DNA from: Sphingomonas jinjuensis
Lineage (GTDB): Bacteria; Pseudomonadota; Alphaproteobacteria; Sphingomonadales; Sphingomonadaceae
Reading direction: 5' to 3'
DNA: 64,000 nucleotides
NCBI RefSeq assembly: GCF_014197105.1
Contig: NZ_JACIEV010000001.1
Location: forward strand, 434,001 to 498,000
The notes under the pieces were generated by a model, which had not been told where the DNA came from, searched no databases, and saw only the letters and a program-made list of their open reading frames with translations. Positions 10,465 through 18,548 of this stretch are shown here, one piece after another. Numbering within the stretch: position 1 is the stretch's first letter; each line of letters begins with the position of its first letter. A program made the translations under genes and the position numbers.

Positions 10465-11172
10465 ATGATGACCCGAACCACCCCGATCGAAACGCTGGAT
10501 GGCGACGCCAGCTTCAACGCCTATGTCGCGCGCCCGGCCGACACCGCCAAGGCAGCGATCATCGTCATCCAAGAGATTTTCGGCATCAACGCCGGCATCC
10601 GTCGCAAGTGCGACACGCTGGCGGAGGCGGGCTATCTCGCCATCGCGCCCGACCTGTTCTGGCGGATCGAACCGGGCATCGAGCTCGACCCCGATGTCGA
10701 GCCCGAGATGCAGCGCGCGCTGTCGCTGATGGGCCAGTTCGACCAGGATACCGGCATCAAGGACATCGAGGCGACGATCCGCGCCACCCGCGCGATGCTG
10801 GGCGACGATGCGGCGAAGGTCGGCGCCGTCGGCTACTGCCTCGGCGGTCGCCTCGCCTATATGACCGCGGCGCGGACCGACATCGACGCCAGCGTCGGCT
10901 ATTATGCCGTCGGCCTCGACCAGCTGCTCGGCGAGAAGCATGCCATTGCCAAGCCGCTGATGCTGCACATCGCCGCCGAGGACCACTTCGTCGACAAGGA
11001 CCAGCAGGCCCGCGTTCATGCCGGGCTCGACGACGAAGCCAAGGTCACGATCCACGACTATCCCGGCGTCGACCACGGCTTCGCCACCGAATTCGGCCAG
11101 CGCCGCGATGACGACGCCGCCACACTTGCCGACGAGCGTACCGCGGCCTTCTTCGAGCAGCACCTCGGCTGA
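10465..11172 (+). CDS. Dienelactone hydrolase family protein
   Basis: 235-residue alpha/beta hydrolase of the carboxymethylenebutenolidase family. The nucleophile elbow is G-Y-C-L-G-G, with cysteine in place of the more common serine, as in dienelactone hydrolases. A late D-H-G-F supplies the catalytic histidine. An acidic residue is offered by A-A-E-D-H-F. The substrate cannot be told from sequence, and no catabolic partners lie nearby. Two ATG codons stand in tandem at 10465 and 10468. It is divergent from the mnmE block and converges on terC. Confidence 0.88.
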   Translation: MMTRTTPIETLDGDASFNAYVARPADTAKAAIIVIQEIFGINAGIRRKCDTLAEAGYLAIAPDLFWRIEPGIELDPDVEPEMQRALSLMGQFDQDTGIKDIEATIRATRAMLGDDAAKVGAVGYCLGGRLAYMTAARTDIDASVGYYAVGLDQLLGEKHAIAKPLMLHIAAEDHFVDKDQQARVHAGLDDEAKVTIHDYPGVDHGFATEFGQRRDDDAATLADERTAAFFEQHLG

Positions 11173-11178
11173 ACCCAA

Positions 11179-11312
11179 TCCTCCCCCGCTAGGGGGAGGG
11201 GACAGCGACGCTGACGGAGGGAGCGGTTGGCGCCCCGCAACGCCCGGGCCTCCGCCCCCTCCGTCACGCCGTCGGGGCGACACCTCCCCCTGGCGGGGGA
11301 GGACTGGCCGCC
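11179..11312. repeat. Dispersed palindromic repeat, CTCCCCC/GGGGGAG type
   Basis: This gap between two converging genes is almost entirely inverted repeats. CTCCCCCGCTAGGGGGAG forms a first hairpin, GACGGAGGG pairs with CCCTCCGTC, and a further CTCCCCC...GGGGGAG follows. The same kind of element recurs at 50797-50913. It could end transcripts from both sides, although no strong T-tract follows. Confidence 0.65.
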
Positions 11313-11319
11313 GACTTCC

Positions 11320-12015
11320 TCAGAAGAGGCTGGCGATCCCGATCGTCTCGTCGGTGCCGACCCAGCCTTCGTAGATCATCCGCCCCGCGACGAAGACGAT
11401 CACCGCCAGGCCGATATACGCGATCCAGCGGTGGCGATCGATGATCCGCGCGATGAAGTTCGCCGCCAGCCCCATCAGCGCCACCGAGAGCAGCAAGCCG
11501 ACTACCAGAATGCCGGGATGCTCGCGCGCCGCACCGGCCACCGCCAGGACATTGTCGAGACTCATCGACACGTCGGCAACCGCCACCGCCCAGGCCGCGG
11601 CGGCAAAGCTCTTCACCGGGCGGATACCCTGCTCGACGTTATCCTCGTGGTTGCCGCCCTCGCGAATCTCGCGCCAGAATTTCCAGCTCACCCACAACAG
11701 CAACAGGCCGCCGGCGAAGATCAGCCCGACGATCCCCATCAGCCACGTAACAATCAGCGCGAACAGGATGCGCAGCACCAGTGCCGCACCGATACCGATG
11801 CCGATCACCTTGCGCCGCTGGTCCGCGGGTAGCCCTGCCGCCAGCGCACCGACGACAATCGCATTGTCGCCCGCCAGCACCAGGTCAATCATCAACACCG
11901 ATCCGAACGTCGCCAGCGCCTTGGGGTCGGACAGGTTGGAGAAGTCGGCGACGATATGCTGCCAGATATCGCCGAGCGAGCCCGGCCCCTGAACGCTCGC
12001 CGCCTCGGCCAGCAT
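11320..12015 (-). CDS. TerC family integral membrane protein
   Basis: 231-residue inner-membrane protein with about seven hydrophobic segments. Two acidic intramembrane motifs mark the family: V-L-A-G-D-N-A-I-V-V in the first half and M-S-L-D-N-V-L-A-V-A in the second. TerC-type proteins are linked to tellurite resistance and to Mn2+ handling and co-translocational metalation. The exact substrate here is unknown. I chose the ATG at 12015; TTG at 12060 would add 15 residues of little hydrophobic character. Confidence 0.9.
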   Translation of the reverse strand: MLAEAASVQGPGSLGDIWQHIVADFSNLSDPKALATFGSVLMIDLVLAGDNAIVVGALAAGLPADQRRKVIGIGIGAALVLRILFALIVTWLMGIVGLIFAGGLLLLWVSWKFWREIREGGNHEDNVEQGIRPVKSFAAAAWAVAVADVSMSLDNVLAVAGAAREHPGILVVGLLLSVALMGLAANFIARIIDRHRWIAYIGLAVIVFVAGRMIYEGWVGTDETIGIASLF

Positions 12016-12096
12016 GGTGATGATCGACACGATTGCGACTCCCGGATGATGGCCGACCAACGACGGGCCGGCGCCACGTATCCCGCTCTATCCACG

Positions 12097-12126
12097 AAAA
12101 CGGCGCGGGTGGAAGCCCGCGCCGTG
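12097..12126 (-). terminator. Rho-independent terminator downstream of rho
   Basis: Read on the reverse strand, CGGCGCGGG and CCCGCGCCG form a strong GC-rich stem with a six-base loop, followed by TTTT. It lies about 50 bases past the rho stop and before the next reverse-strand gene, terC, so it should end the rho transcript. Confidence 0.8.
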
Positions 12127-12176
12127 CGTCGTATCAAATCACGTCAGCAGCATTGCCGTACTGCGGCAAGCGCTTC

Positions 12177-13433
12177 CTACTGGTTCATCGAATCGAAGAA
12201 ATCGTCGTTGGTCTTCGAATTCTTCATCTTGTCGAGCAGGAACTCCATCGAATCGATGGTGCCCATCTGCATGAGGATGCGGCGAAGCACCCACATCTTC
12301 GACAGCTTGTCCTTCTCGACGAGCAACTCTTCCTTGCGCGTACCCGACTTGCCGACATCCATCGCCGGGAAGATGCGCTTGTCGGCGACCTTGCGATCGA
12401 GGACGATTTCGGAGTTGCCGGTGCCCTTGAACTCTTCGAAGATCACCTCGTCCATGCGGCTTCCGGTATCGATCAGCGCGGTGGCGATGATCGACAGCGA
12501 ACCGCCTTCCTCGATGTTGCGCGCCGCGCCGAAGAAGCGCTTGGGCCGCTGCAGCGCATTGGCGTCGACACCGCCGGTCAGCACCTTGCCCGACGACGGC
12601 ACGACGGTGTTGTAGGCGCGGCCGAGACGCGTGATCGAATCGAGCAGGATCACGACGTCCTTCTTGTGCTCGACCAACCGCTTCGCCTTCTCGATCACCA
12701 TCTCGGCGACCTGGACGTGGCGCTGCGCCGGCTCGTCGAAGGTCGACGACACGACCTCGCCCTTCACCGAACGCTGCATGTCGGTGACTTCCTCAGGTCG
12801 CTCGTCGATCAGCAGCACGATCAGGAACACCTCGGGATGGTTGTCCGAGATCGCCTTGGCGATGTTCTGGAGCATCACCGTCTTGCCGACGCGCGGCGGG
12901 GCGACGATCAGCGTGCGCTGGCCCTTGCCCTGGGGCGAGACGATGTCGATGACCCGTGCCGACTTGTCCTTCTGCGTCGGGTCGGACGGATCGAGCGTCA
13001 GCTTCGATTCGGGATACAGCGGCGTCAGATTGTCGAAGTTCACCCGGTGGCGAACCGCGTCGGGATCGTCGAAATTGACGCTGACCAGCTTCACCAGCGC
13101 GAAATAGCGCTCGCCGTCCTTCGGTCCGCGGATCTCGCCCTCGACGGTGTCGCCGGTGCGCAGACCGAACTTCCGCACCTGGTTGGGGCTGACATAGATG
13201 TCGTCGGGGCCGGCGAGGTAATTCGCCTCGGGGCTGCGCAGGAAGCCGAAGCCGTCCTGCAGCACCTCGATCGTGCCGAGGCCCATGATCTGGTCACCGC
13301 GCTCCGCCTGTTCCTTTAGGATGGCGAACAGCAGGTCCTGCTTGCGCAGCGTCGAGGCGCCTTCGACGCCCAGCTCCTCGGCAAGCTGCACGAGCTCGGC
13401 CGGGGTTTTTTTCTTCAGGTCTTTCAAGTGCAT
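12177..13433 (-). CDS. rho: Transcription termination factor Rho
   Basis: 418-residue hexameric RNA helicase that ends transcription. The N-terminal helical part begins [15 protein letters not shown]. It is followed by the cold-shock RNA-binding domain (FGFLR...[19 protein letters not shown]). The ATPase has Walker A PPRVGKT and the Q/R-loop region. It stands alone between dispersed repeats and a clear terminator, so it is probably monocistronic. Confidence 0.98.
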   Translation of the reverse strand: MHLKDLKKKTPAELVQLAEELGVEGASTLRKQDLLFAILKEQAERGDQIMGLGTIEVLQDGFGFLRSPEANYLAGPDDIYVSPNQVRKFGLRTGDTVEGEIRGPKDGERYFALVKLVSVNFDDPDAVRHRVNFDNLTPLYPESKLTLDPSDPTQKDKSARVIDIVSPQGKGQRTLIVAPPRVGKTVMLQNIAKAISDNHPEVFLIVLLIDERPEEVTDMQRSVKGEVVSSTFDEPAQRHVQVAEMVIEKAKRLVEHKKDVVILLDSITRLGRAYNTVVPSSGKVLTGGVDANALQRPKRFFGAARNIEEGGSLSIIATALIDTGSRMDEVIFEEFKGTGNSEIVLDRKVADKRIFPAMDVGKSGTRKEELLVEKDKLSKMWVLRRILMQMGTIDSMEFLLDKMKNSKTNDDFFDSMNQ

Positions 13434-13731
13434 GGAAATGTTCCGGATGCAGGTATTCAGGGGGAGAGCTCGGTCGGCGGCGAGGCGCTAGGAGGACCGA
13501 AGGCTTGAGGAGGGATGCGCGGATCGGCAGGACGCCGCTCTACACGCGGGCAGGAGGTAGGTAGCGGGACGGGGCTAGTCAAGCCAAGACGTGCGCCGGG
13601 GCTCTCCACCGGCATCATCCTGGGCCAGCCACTCGCGTCATCCTGAGCTCGTTTCAGGATCTCCGGCGATGGCACCCGCCCTCTCAGGGAGATGCTGAAC
13701 CAAGTTCAGCAAGACGGCCTTTGATTGGAAC
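13434..13731. other. Intergenic region between rho and hemJ
   Basis: About 300 bases with no credible gene. The part next to rho should hold its promoter and leader. The part next to hemJ is a dispersed repeat (13635-13717). I see no riboswitch or small RNA that I can name. Confidence 0.6.
13635..13717. repeat. Dispersed palindromic repeat, CTGAA/TTCAG type
   Basis: CATCCTGAG...TTTCAGGAT and GATGCTGAAC...GTTCAGC form paired inverted repeats. Related elements are at 22541-22619, 46138-46222 and 48469-48549. It follows the hemJ stop and could form a transcript-ending hairpin. Confidence 0.75.
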
Positions 13732-14181
13732 CTACGGCTTCACCACCACCAGCACCACGATCAGCGCCGCCGCCAACGCCGGCACCTCGTTGAGCATCCG
13801 AAGCGTCTTGCCCTTCAGCGGCGCCTGCCCGCGCGCCAGCTTCCTGGCATAGCCCACCGCCCAGCCATGATAGGCCGACAGCGCGAGCACCAGCGCCAGC
13901 TTGGCGTGAAGCCATCCCTCGCCCCAATGCTGCCCGATCGTCGCCAGCGTCAGCCCCAGCAGCCACACCACGATCATCGCCGGCGTCAGGATGATCGAGC
14001 GCAGCTTGCCCTCGCGCGATATCCACAGCGCGGCCTCGTCCTGCCGCCCCGCCGCCAGCGCCTCCTGATGATAGACCAGATAGCGCGGCAGCATGAACAG
14101 CCCCGCCATCCAGAAGATGACGAAGATGATGTGCGCCGCCAGGAACCAGGTATACGCCACTGCCAGTCGCTCCAGGATCAT
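13732..14181 (-). CDS. hemJ: HemJ-type protoporphyrinogen IX oxidase
   Basis: 149-residue membrane protein with four hydrophobic segments. The start contains A-A-H-I-I-F-V-I-F-W-M-A-G-L and L-P-R-Y-L-V-Y-H, matching the UPF0093/HemJ family. HemJ oxidises protoporphyrinogen IX to protoporphyrin IX in bacteria lacking HemG or HemY. It overlaps the hemE stop by four bases (ATGA), so the two heme-pathway genes should be co-translated. A longer frame upstream in the same phase is only a shadow of hemE. Confidence 0.9.
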   Translation of the reverse strand: MILERLAVAYTWFLAAHIIFVIFWMAGLFMLPRYLVYHQEALAAGRQDEAALWISREGKLRSIILTPAMIVVWLLGLTLATIGQHWGEGWLHAKLALVLALSAYHGWAVGYARKLARGQAPLKGKTLRMLNEVPALAAALIVVLVVVKP

Positions 14182-15188
14182 GCCCCTCTCCGCACCCTTG
14201 CGATGAGCCGTTCGACATGCGCCACGGGGGTATGCTGATCGATCCCATGGCCTAGGTTGAAGATATGCGGCCGCTCGGCCAGCGCGCCAAGTATCCGGTC
14301 GATCCCGTCGTCCAGCGCCGAACCGCCCGCGATCAGGGCCAGCGGGTCGAGGTTGCCCTGTACCGGCAGCTTGGTGGGCAGGTTGGCGTGGGCCCAGGCC
14401 GGATCGACCGTCTCGTCCAGCCCGAGCGCGTCGACCGCCGTCTCGCGCGCATAGGCGGGCAGCTTGCCGCCGATCCCCTTGGGAAAGCCGATGATCGGGA
14501 CGCCCGGGCAGCGCGCGCGCAGCCCCGCCACGATCGCCGCATTGGGCGCGATCACCCAGCGTTCGAACTGCGCCGGGCTCAGCGTCCCCGCCCAGCTGTC
14601 GAACAGCTGCACCGCCTCGACTCCCGCGTCGATCTGCGCGGCGAGATAATCGATCGTCATCGCCACGATCGCGTCGATGATCGCCGCGAACGCGCCCTCG
14701 TCGCGATAGGCGTAGCCGCGCGTCTCCGCCTGGTCCTTCGACCCCCGGCCCGCGACCATGTACGTCGCGACCGTCCAGGGCGATCCCGCAAAGCCCAGGA
14801 ACGTCACCTCGGGCGGCAGCGCCGCGGCAACGTGCCGGACGGTGCCATACACCGGCTCCAAACGCCCGGACACGCGCGCCAGGCCGTCCAGCGCGGCATC
14901 GACCAGCGGCGGGCTCAGCCGCGGCCCCTCGCCCGGCCCGAACGTCAGCTCCTGCCCCAACGCCCACGGCACCATCAGGATATCGCTGAACAGGATCGCA
15001 CCGTCGAAGCCGAAGCGGCGGATCGGCTGCAGCGTCACCTCCGCGGCCGCGTCCGGATCGGTCGCCAGCGCCAGGAAGCCGCCCTTTTCCGCCCGAAGCG
15101 CGCGATATTCGGGCAGATAGCGCCCCGCCTGACGCATCAGCCATATCGGCGGCACGGCCTGCCGCTCCCCCTTCAGCGTCGCGAGCAA
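14178..15188 (-). CDS. hemE: Uroporphyrinogen decarboxylase
   Basis: Removes four carboxyl groups from uroporphyrinogen III to give coproporphyrinogen III. The family signature WLMRQAGRYLPEYR is near the N-terminus, with GFDGAILFSDI and the C-terminal N-L-G-H-G-I. The first standard start in frame is TTG at 15188, which gives 336 residues but no good ribosome-binding site. CTG at 15212 would add L-T-D-R-S-F-K-P, which looks like a normal family N-terminus, and has AGGAAGAAGGA just upstream. The true start may therefore be CTG. The gene borders the origin-like region. Confidence 0.95.
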   Translation of the reverse strand: MLATLKGERQAVPPIWLMRQAGRYLPEYRALRAEKGGFLALATDPDAAAEVTLQPIRRFGFDGAILFSDILMVPWALGQELTFGPGEGPRLSPPLVDAALDGLARVSGRLEPVYGTVRHVAAALPPEVTFLGFAGSPWTVATYMVAGRGSKDQAETRGYAYRDEGAFAAIIDAIVAMTIDYLAAQIDAGVEAVQLFDSWAGTLSPAQFERWVIAPNAAIVAGLRARCPGVPIIGFPKGIGGKLPAYARETAVDALGLDETVDPAWAHANLPTKLPVQGNLDPLALIAGGSALDDGIDRILGALAERPHIFNLGHGIDQHTPVAHVERLIARVRRGA

Positions 15189-15360
15189 CGGCTTGAACGA
15201 ACGGTCGGTCAGCGTCCTTCTTCCTGTTAAGTATTTTTAAAGAGGATTGATGAAGTGGTTGGCACGTGGAACGCGGGATCAATCGATCCGTGCCGTACCC
15301 GTCCACAGCTTGACCGGCAAGGCGGCGGGATTCTCCTCGGATTCGCGAACGCCGTCCCCA

Positions 15361-15369
15361 TTATCCACA
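15361..15369 (+). promoter_or_regulatory. DnaA box 1
   Basis: TTATCCACA, an exact match to the high-affinity DnaA box. It is followed by a G-rich run. Confidence 0.85.
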
Positions 15370-15403
15370 GGGGGTGGACGGAACTGTTCGCTGGGGACGG
15401 GCA

Positions 15404-15412
15404 TGTGGATAA
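15404..15412 (-). promoter_or_regulatory. DnaA box 2
   Basis: TGTGGATAA on the forward strand, which is TTATCCACA on the reverse strand. It faces box 1 across 34 bases. Confidence 0.85.
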
Positions 15413-15482
15413 ATAGCCGTTTCTCCACGCCGATCGGTTCGGTTGGCGGGTGGGGGAAGTTGCGCTAGCGTTCGTCCGCCCG

Positions 15483-15491
15483 TTATCCACA
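15483..15491 (+). promoter_or_regulatory. DnaA box 3
   Basis: TTATCCACA, an exact DnaA box, 21 bases before the ppsR start. DnaA bound here could also affect ppsR transcription or translation. Confidence 0.85.
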
Positions 15492-15512
15492 GATCGGTCC
15501 AGCGCCCCCGAC

Positions 15513-16331
15513 ATGATGCGTCTTCACCTCCATCTGCTGTCGGATTCGACCGGCGAGACGCTCGAGAATATCGCCAAGGCGGCGCTGGCGCAGTTCGACG
15601 ATGTCGAGACGGTACGCCATTTCTGGCCGATGGTGCGGACCGAGGCGCATCTCGAGCGCATCCTTCAGGAAATCGCGCAGAATCCCGGCCTCGTCGTCTT
15701 CACCCTGGTCAATGCCGCTACGCGGCGGATGCTCGAGGAACGCTGCGTCGCGCTCGGCCTCCCCGCCGTGGCGCCGCTCGACATCGTCAACGATGCGCTG
15801 TCGGGGCTGCTCGGCCAGCAGGCGAAGGCGCGGCCGGGCCGCCAGCACGTCCTCGACGCCGCCTATTTCGCGCGCGTTGACGCGATCCAGTTCACCATTG
15901 CCCATGACGACGGCATCGGGGCGGAGGATTGGGAGGAAGCCGATATCGTCCTCGCCGGGGTCAGCCGCTCGTCGAAGACGCCGACCTCGATCTACCTCGC
16001 CAACCGCGGCTTCAAGACCGCCAACATCCCGATCGTGGTCGAAAGTCCTCCACCCAAATCGCTGCATTCCCTGCAAAATCCGTTGGTCGTCGGTCTTACC
16101 ACCAGCGCCGATCGCCTGATCGCGGTACGCCGTAACCGATTGTTGTCGCTCAACCAGATGCCCGACACCGCCTATGTCGACGAGGATGCGGTGACACGCG
16201 AAATCCAGTTCGCCCGCCGCATGTTCGCCGACAATGGCTGGCCGGTGATCGACGTCACCCGCCGCTCGATCGAGGAAACCGCCGCCGCGATCATCGCCCT
16301 GTGCAACGAACGGAAAGCGGCGCAGAACTAA
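15513..16331 (+). CDS. ppsR: Pyruvate, phosphate dikinase regulatory protein (DUF299 kinase/phosphorylase)
   Basis: 272-residue bifunctional serine/threonine kinase and phosphorylase that switches phosphoenolpyruvate synthase or pyruvate phosphate dikinase off and on. The DUF299 start H-L-L-S-D-S-T-G-E-T and the P-loop-like GVSRSSKTPTSIYLA are present. Two ATGs (15513, 15516) stand at the start of homology. The longer frame from 15450 runs through a DnaA box and was rejected. Its position beside hemE and the origin is conserved in Alphaproteobacteria. Confidence 0.94.
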   Translation: MMRLHLHLLSDSTGETLENIAKAALAQFDDVETVRHFWPMVRTEAHLERILQEIAQNPGLVVFTLVNAATRRMLEERCVALGLPAVAPLDIVNDALSGLLGQQAKARPGRQHVLDAAYFARVDAIQFTIAHDDGIGAEDWEEADIVLAGVSRSSKTPTSIYLANRGFKTANIPIVVESPPPKSLHSLQNPLVVGLTTSADRLIAVRRNRLLSLNQMPDTAYVDEDAVTREIQFARRMFADNGWPVIDVTRRSIEETAAAIIALCNERKAAQN

Positions 16332-16341
16332 TCCGCAACCC

Positions 16342-16370
16342 CGTCACCCCGGATCAAGTCCGGGGTGACG
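16342..16370. repeat. Perfect 12-bp inverted repeat between ppsR and maf
   Basis: CGTCACCCCGGA, a five-base loop, then its exact reverse complement. This is a common interspersed palindrome of Alphaproteobacteria. It lies in the 52-base gap between ppsR and maf and has no T-tract, so it may stabilise or process mRNA rather than terminate it. Confidence 0.8.
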
Positions 16371-16383
16371 AAGGACCAAATTC

Positions 16384-16974
16384 ATGCCCCTGATCCTCGC
16401 CTCCCAATCCGCCTCGCGCCGCGCGATGCTCAGCGACGCCGGCGTCCCCTTCTCCGCTCAAGCCGCGCATGTCGACGAAGCTGCCGCCAAGGCGTCGCTC
16501 GCCCATCTGTCCCCCCGCGATCTCGCCGATGCCCTCGCCGAACTGAAGGCGCTGAAGGTATCCGCGCGCCATCCCGGCGATCTCGTCCTCGGCTCCGACT
16601 CGCTCGTCGCGCTCGCCGACGGCACCATCCTCGACAAGCCCGTCAGCCGCGACGATGCCGCCGATCATCTCCGCCGCCTGTCGGGCGGCACCCACGACAT
16701 CTGGAGCGGCGTCGTCATCGCGGAGGGGCAGCGTGCCGTCTGGCGCCACGTCGAGCGTGCGCGACTTCATGTCAGGACGCTGTCCGGCGAGTTCATCGAG
16801 GCGTATCTCGACGCCGAATGGCCCGCGATCGAGGGATGCGTCGGCTGTTTCAGGATCGAGGGGCCGGGCGTGCAATTGTTCGACCGGATCGAGGGCAGCC
16901 ACTTCACCGTGCTGGGGATGCCGCTGCTCCCGGTGCTCGGCTATCTGCGCGATCGCGGCCTCCTGCTGCGTTGA
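16384..16974 (+). CDS. maf: Maf-like nucleoside triphosphate pyrophosphatase
   Basis: 196-residue enzyme that hydrolyses non-canonical or modified nucleotides to monophosphates. The start P-L-I-L-A-S-Q-S-A-S-R-R is the Maf signature, followed by G-S-D-S-L-V and the D-K-P motif. Length is typical. It precedes aroE by 48 bases. The gap to aroE contains a 24-bp element that also occurs upstream of hisC. Confidence 0.93.
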   Translation: MPLILASQSASRRAMLSDAGVPFSAQAAHVDEAAAKASLAHLSPRDLADALAELKALKVSARHPGDLVLGSDSLVALADGTILDKPVSRDDAADHLRRLSGGTHDIWSGVVIAEGQRAVWRHVERARLHVRTLSGEFIEAYLDAEWPAIEGCVGCFRIEGPGVQLFDRIEGSHFTVLGMPLLPVLGYLRDRGLLLR

Positions 16975-16984
16975 CCCGTTTCTG

Positions 16985-17008
16985 GTGTGAAGAGTCTCAA
17001 CATTCGCG
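16985..17008 (+). promoter_or_regulatory. 24-bp element upstream of aroE, identical to one upstream of hisC
   Basis: GTGTGAAGAG...AACATTCGCG, 24 bases, is identical in the same orientation at 46068-46091 upstream of hisC. It ends 14 bases before the aroE ATG. The core TG-AA-GAG-T-CTC-AA-CA is partly dyad-symmetric. Read from its GTG, it encodes MKSLNIR in frame with both genes. No similar copy occurs elsewhere in the window. I infer a shared control element for aromatic amino-acid genes; the mechanism is unknown. Confidence 0.6.
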
Positions 17009-17022
17009 ATCGAAAGCCTGCC

Positions 17023-17835
17023 ATGACACAGCCTTACGCCGAGGTGATCGGCGACCCCATCGCCCACAGCAAGTCGCCGCTCATCCATCGCTTCTGGCTC
17101 GACCAGCTCGGCATCGACGCCGACTATCGCGCCACCCGCGTCGCGCCGGACGAGCTTCAACGCTTCATCGCCGACCGATCGGCGGATCCGGCCTGGCGCG
17201 GCTGCAACGTCACCGTGCCGCACAAGATCGCGGTGCTCGACCATGTCGCCGACCCCGGTGACGTCCGCTCCTCGATCGGTGCGGTTAACACCGTGTTCCG
17301 CGGCGAGGGTGGCCAGCCGACGGGCACCAACACCGACGCCGCCGGCTTCGCGACGCCGATCGCCGACCTCGATCTCACCGGCAAGCCGGTGACGGTCATC
17401 GGCGCCGGCGGGGCGGCGCGCGCCGTACTGTTCGCGCTCTCGCGCCTCGGCGTCGGCCCGGTGACGATCATGAACCGCAGTCCGCTGAAGGGCGCGGCGC
17501 TGCTGGCGTCGTTCAAGCTGAAGGGCCAGGCGCTTCCCCTGTCCCCTGCCGCGCCGCCGTCGGCGCTACTGGTCAACACCTCCAGCCTCGGCATGGTCGG
17601 CCAGCCTCCGCTCGATCTCGACCTGTCGGCGTTGCCCGACGACGCCATCGTCTACGATGTCGTCTATGCCCCGCTCGAAACCCCGCTGCTCGCCGCGGCC
17701 CATGCCCGTGGGCTGGAGACGGTCGACGGCCTCGACATGCTCGTCGGCCAGGCCGCCTTGGCGTTCGAGATCTTCTTCGGTCAGCCCGCGCCGAGGAACC
17801 GCGACGAGGAACTGCGCGAGCTGCTGACGGCATGA
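17023..17835 (+). CDS. aroE: Shikimate dehydrogenase
   Basis: 270-residue NADPH enzyme that reduces 3-dehydroshikimate to shikimate. The shikimate-binding N-terminus has G-D-P-I-A-H-S-K-S-P, then C-N-V-T-V-P-H-K with the catalytic lysine. The Rossmann loop is GAGGAARAV, and the end contains D-G-L-D-M-L-V-G-Q-A. I chose the ATG at 17023. The in-frame GTG at 16987 would add 12 residues made largely of the 24-bp repeated element. The order maf-aroE-coaE-dnaQ is conserved among Alphaproteobacteria. Confidence 0.95.
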   Translation: MTQPYAEVIGDPIAHSKSPLIHRFWLDQLGIDADYRATRVAPDELQRFIADRSADPAWRGCNVTVPHKIAVLDHVADPGDVRSSIGAVNTVFRGEGGQPTGTNTDAAGFATPIADLDLTGKPVTVIGAGGAARAVLFALSRLGVGPVTIMNRSPLKGAALLASFKLKGQALPLSPAAPPSALLVNTSSLGMVGQPPLDLDLSALPDDAIVYDVVYAPLETPLLAAAHARGLETVDGLDMLVGQAALAFEIFFGQPAPRNRDEELRELLTA

Positions 17836-17848
17836 CGTCACAACCGAG

Positions 17849-17937
17849 CTCACCCTTCGCCGCCTCTGGCGGCTTCTCCCTCTCCCATTGGGAGAGGGAA
17901 GGGGCCCGCGACGCGAAGCGGCGTGGGAAGGGTGAGG
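17849..17937. repeat. Dispersed repeat, CTCACCCTTC/GAAGGGTGAG type
   Basis: The outer arms CTCACCCTTC and GAAGGGTGAG enclose CCCTCTCCC and GGGAGAGGG. Related copies are at 24331-24412 and 63457-63544. This one fills the aroE-coaE gap. Confidence 0.8.
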
Positions 17938-17947
17938 ACGGAAAGCC

Positions 17948-18541
17948 GTGCTGAAGCTAGGCCTCACCGGGTCGATCGGCATGGGCAAGTCCACCGTCGC
18001 CGCGATGTTCGCCGACCTCGGCATTCCCGTCTTCGACGCCGACGCCGCCGTCCACCGCCTGCAGGGCCCCGGCGGCCGTCTCGTCGCCGCGATCGGGGCC
18101 GCCTTCCCCGCCACCATCGGCCCCGACGGCGTCGACCGCGCCGCGCTCGGCAGGGCCGTCCTCGGCGACCCGGACGCGCTTCGCCGCCTCGAGGCGATCG
18201 TCCACCCCGCCGTCGGCGAGGAGCGCGCCCTTTTCCTACGCGATCACGCCGACGCCCCGCTCGTCGTATTCGACGTACCCCTCCTCTTCGAAACCGGTGG
18301 GGACAGGAACGTGGACCAGGTCGCCGTCGTCTCCGCCGCACCCGACATCCAGCGCGCCCGCGTCCTCGCCCGCCCCGGCATGACGCCGGATAAGCTCGAC
18401 GCCATCCTCGCCCGCCAGCTTCCCGATGCCGAGAAGCGCCGGCGCGCCGATCACGTCATCGCCACCGACGTGCCCCTCGACGAGACGCGCGCCCAGGTCA
18501 TGGCGCTGATCGCTTGCCTCTCGGGCGGCAAAGGCGGATAG
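17948..18541 (+). CDS. coaE: Dephospho-CoA kinase
   Basis: 197-residue P-loop kinase that phosphorylates dephospho-CoA, the last step of coenzyme A synthesis. Walker A is GLTGSIGMGKST at the N-terminus. The CoA-binding part has V-F-D-A-D and F-D-V-P-L-L-F-E-T. It starts with GTG just downstream of a dispersed repeat and lies 7 bases before dnaQ. Confidence 0.95.
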   Translation: MLKLGLTGSIGMGKSTVAAMFADLGIPVFDADAAVHRLQGPGGRLVAAIGAAFPATIGPDGVDRAALGRAVLGDPDALRRLEAIVHPAVGEERALFLRDHADAPLVVFDVPLLFETGGDRNVDQVAVVSAAPDIQRARVLARPGMTPDKLDAILARQLPDAEKRRRADHVIATDVPLDETRAQVMALIACLSGGKGG

Positions 18542-18548
18542 GGGTCGG

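Larger units (their letters stand above)
15231..15512. other. oriC: Probable chromosomal replication origin (oriC)
   Basis: A gene-free stretch between hemE and ppsR. It contains three perfect DnaA boxes TTATCCACA: 15361-15369, 15404-15412 (reverse) and 15483-15491. Weaker relatives lie at about 15301 and 15421. The hemE side has a short AT-rich patch (15227-15250, TTAAGTATTTTTAA) that could unwind. Two GATTC sites (GANTC, the CcrM methylation sequence) are at 15329 and 15340. In Caulobacter and Rickettsia the origin lies beside hemE and this ppsR homologue. The parABS region 6-10 kb away agrees with this. Confidence 0.85.

Noticed and set aside
12033..13319. 428-residue forward frame opposite rho
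   Set aside because: Antisense shadow of a highly conserved gene.
15227..15240. Possible CtrA site TTAA-N6-TTAA at the origin
   Set aside because: The spacer is six bases, not the seven of the CtrA consensus.
13732..15306. 524-residue reverse frame spanning hemE and hemJ
   Set aside because: Only its last 149 codons are a real gene (hemJ). The rest is hemE in another frame, so this is not a fusion.
15450..15512. N-terminal extension of ppsR
   Set aside because: It would run through a DnaA box; the family homology begins at the ATG pair 15513/15516.
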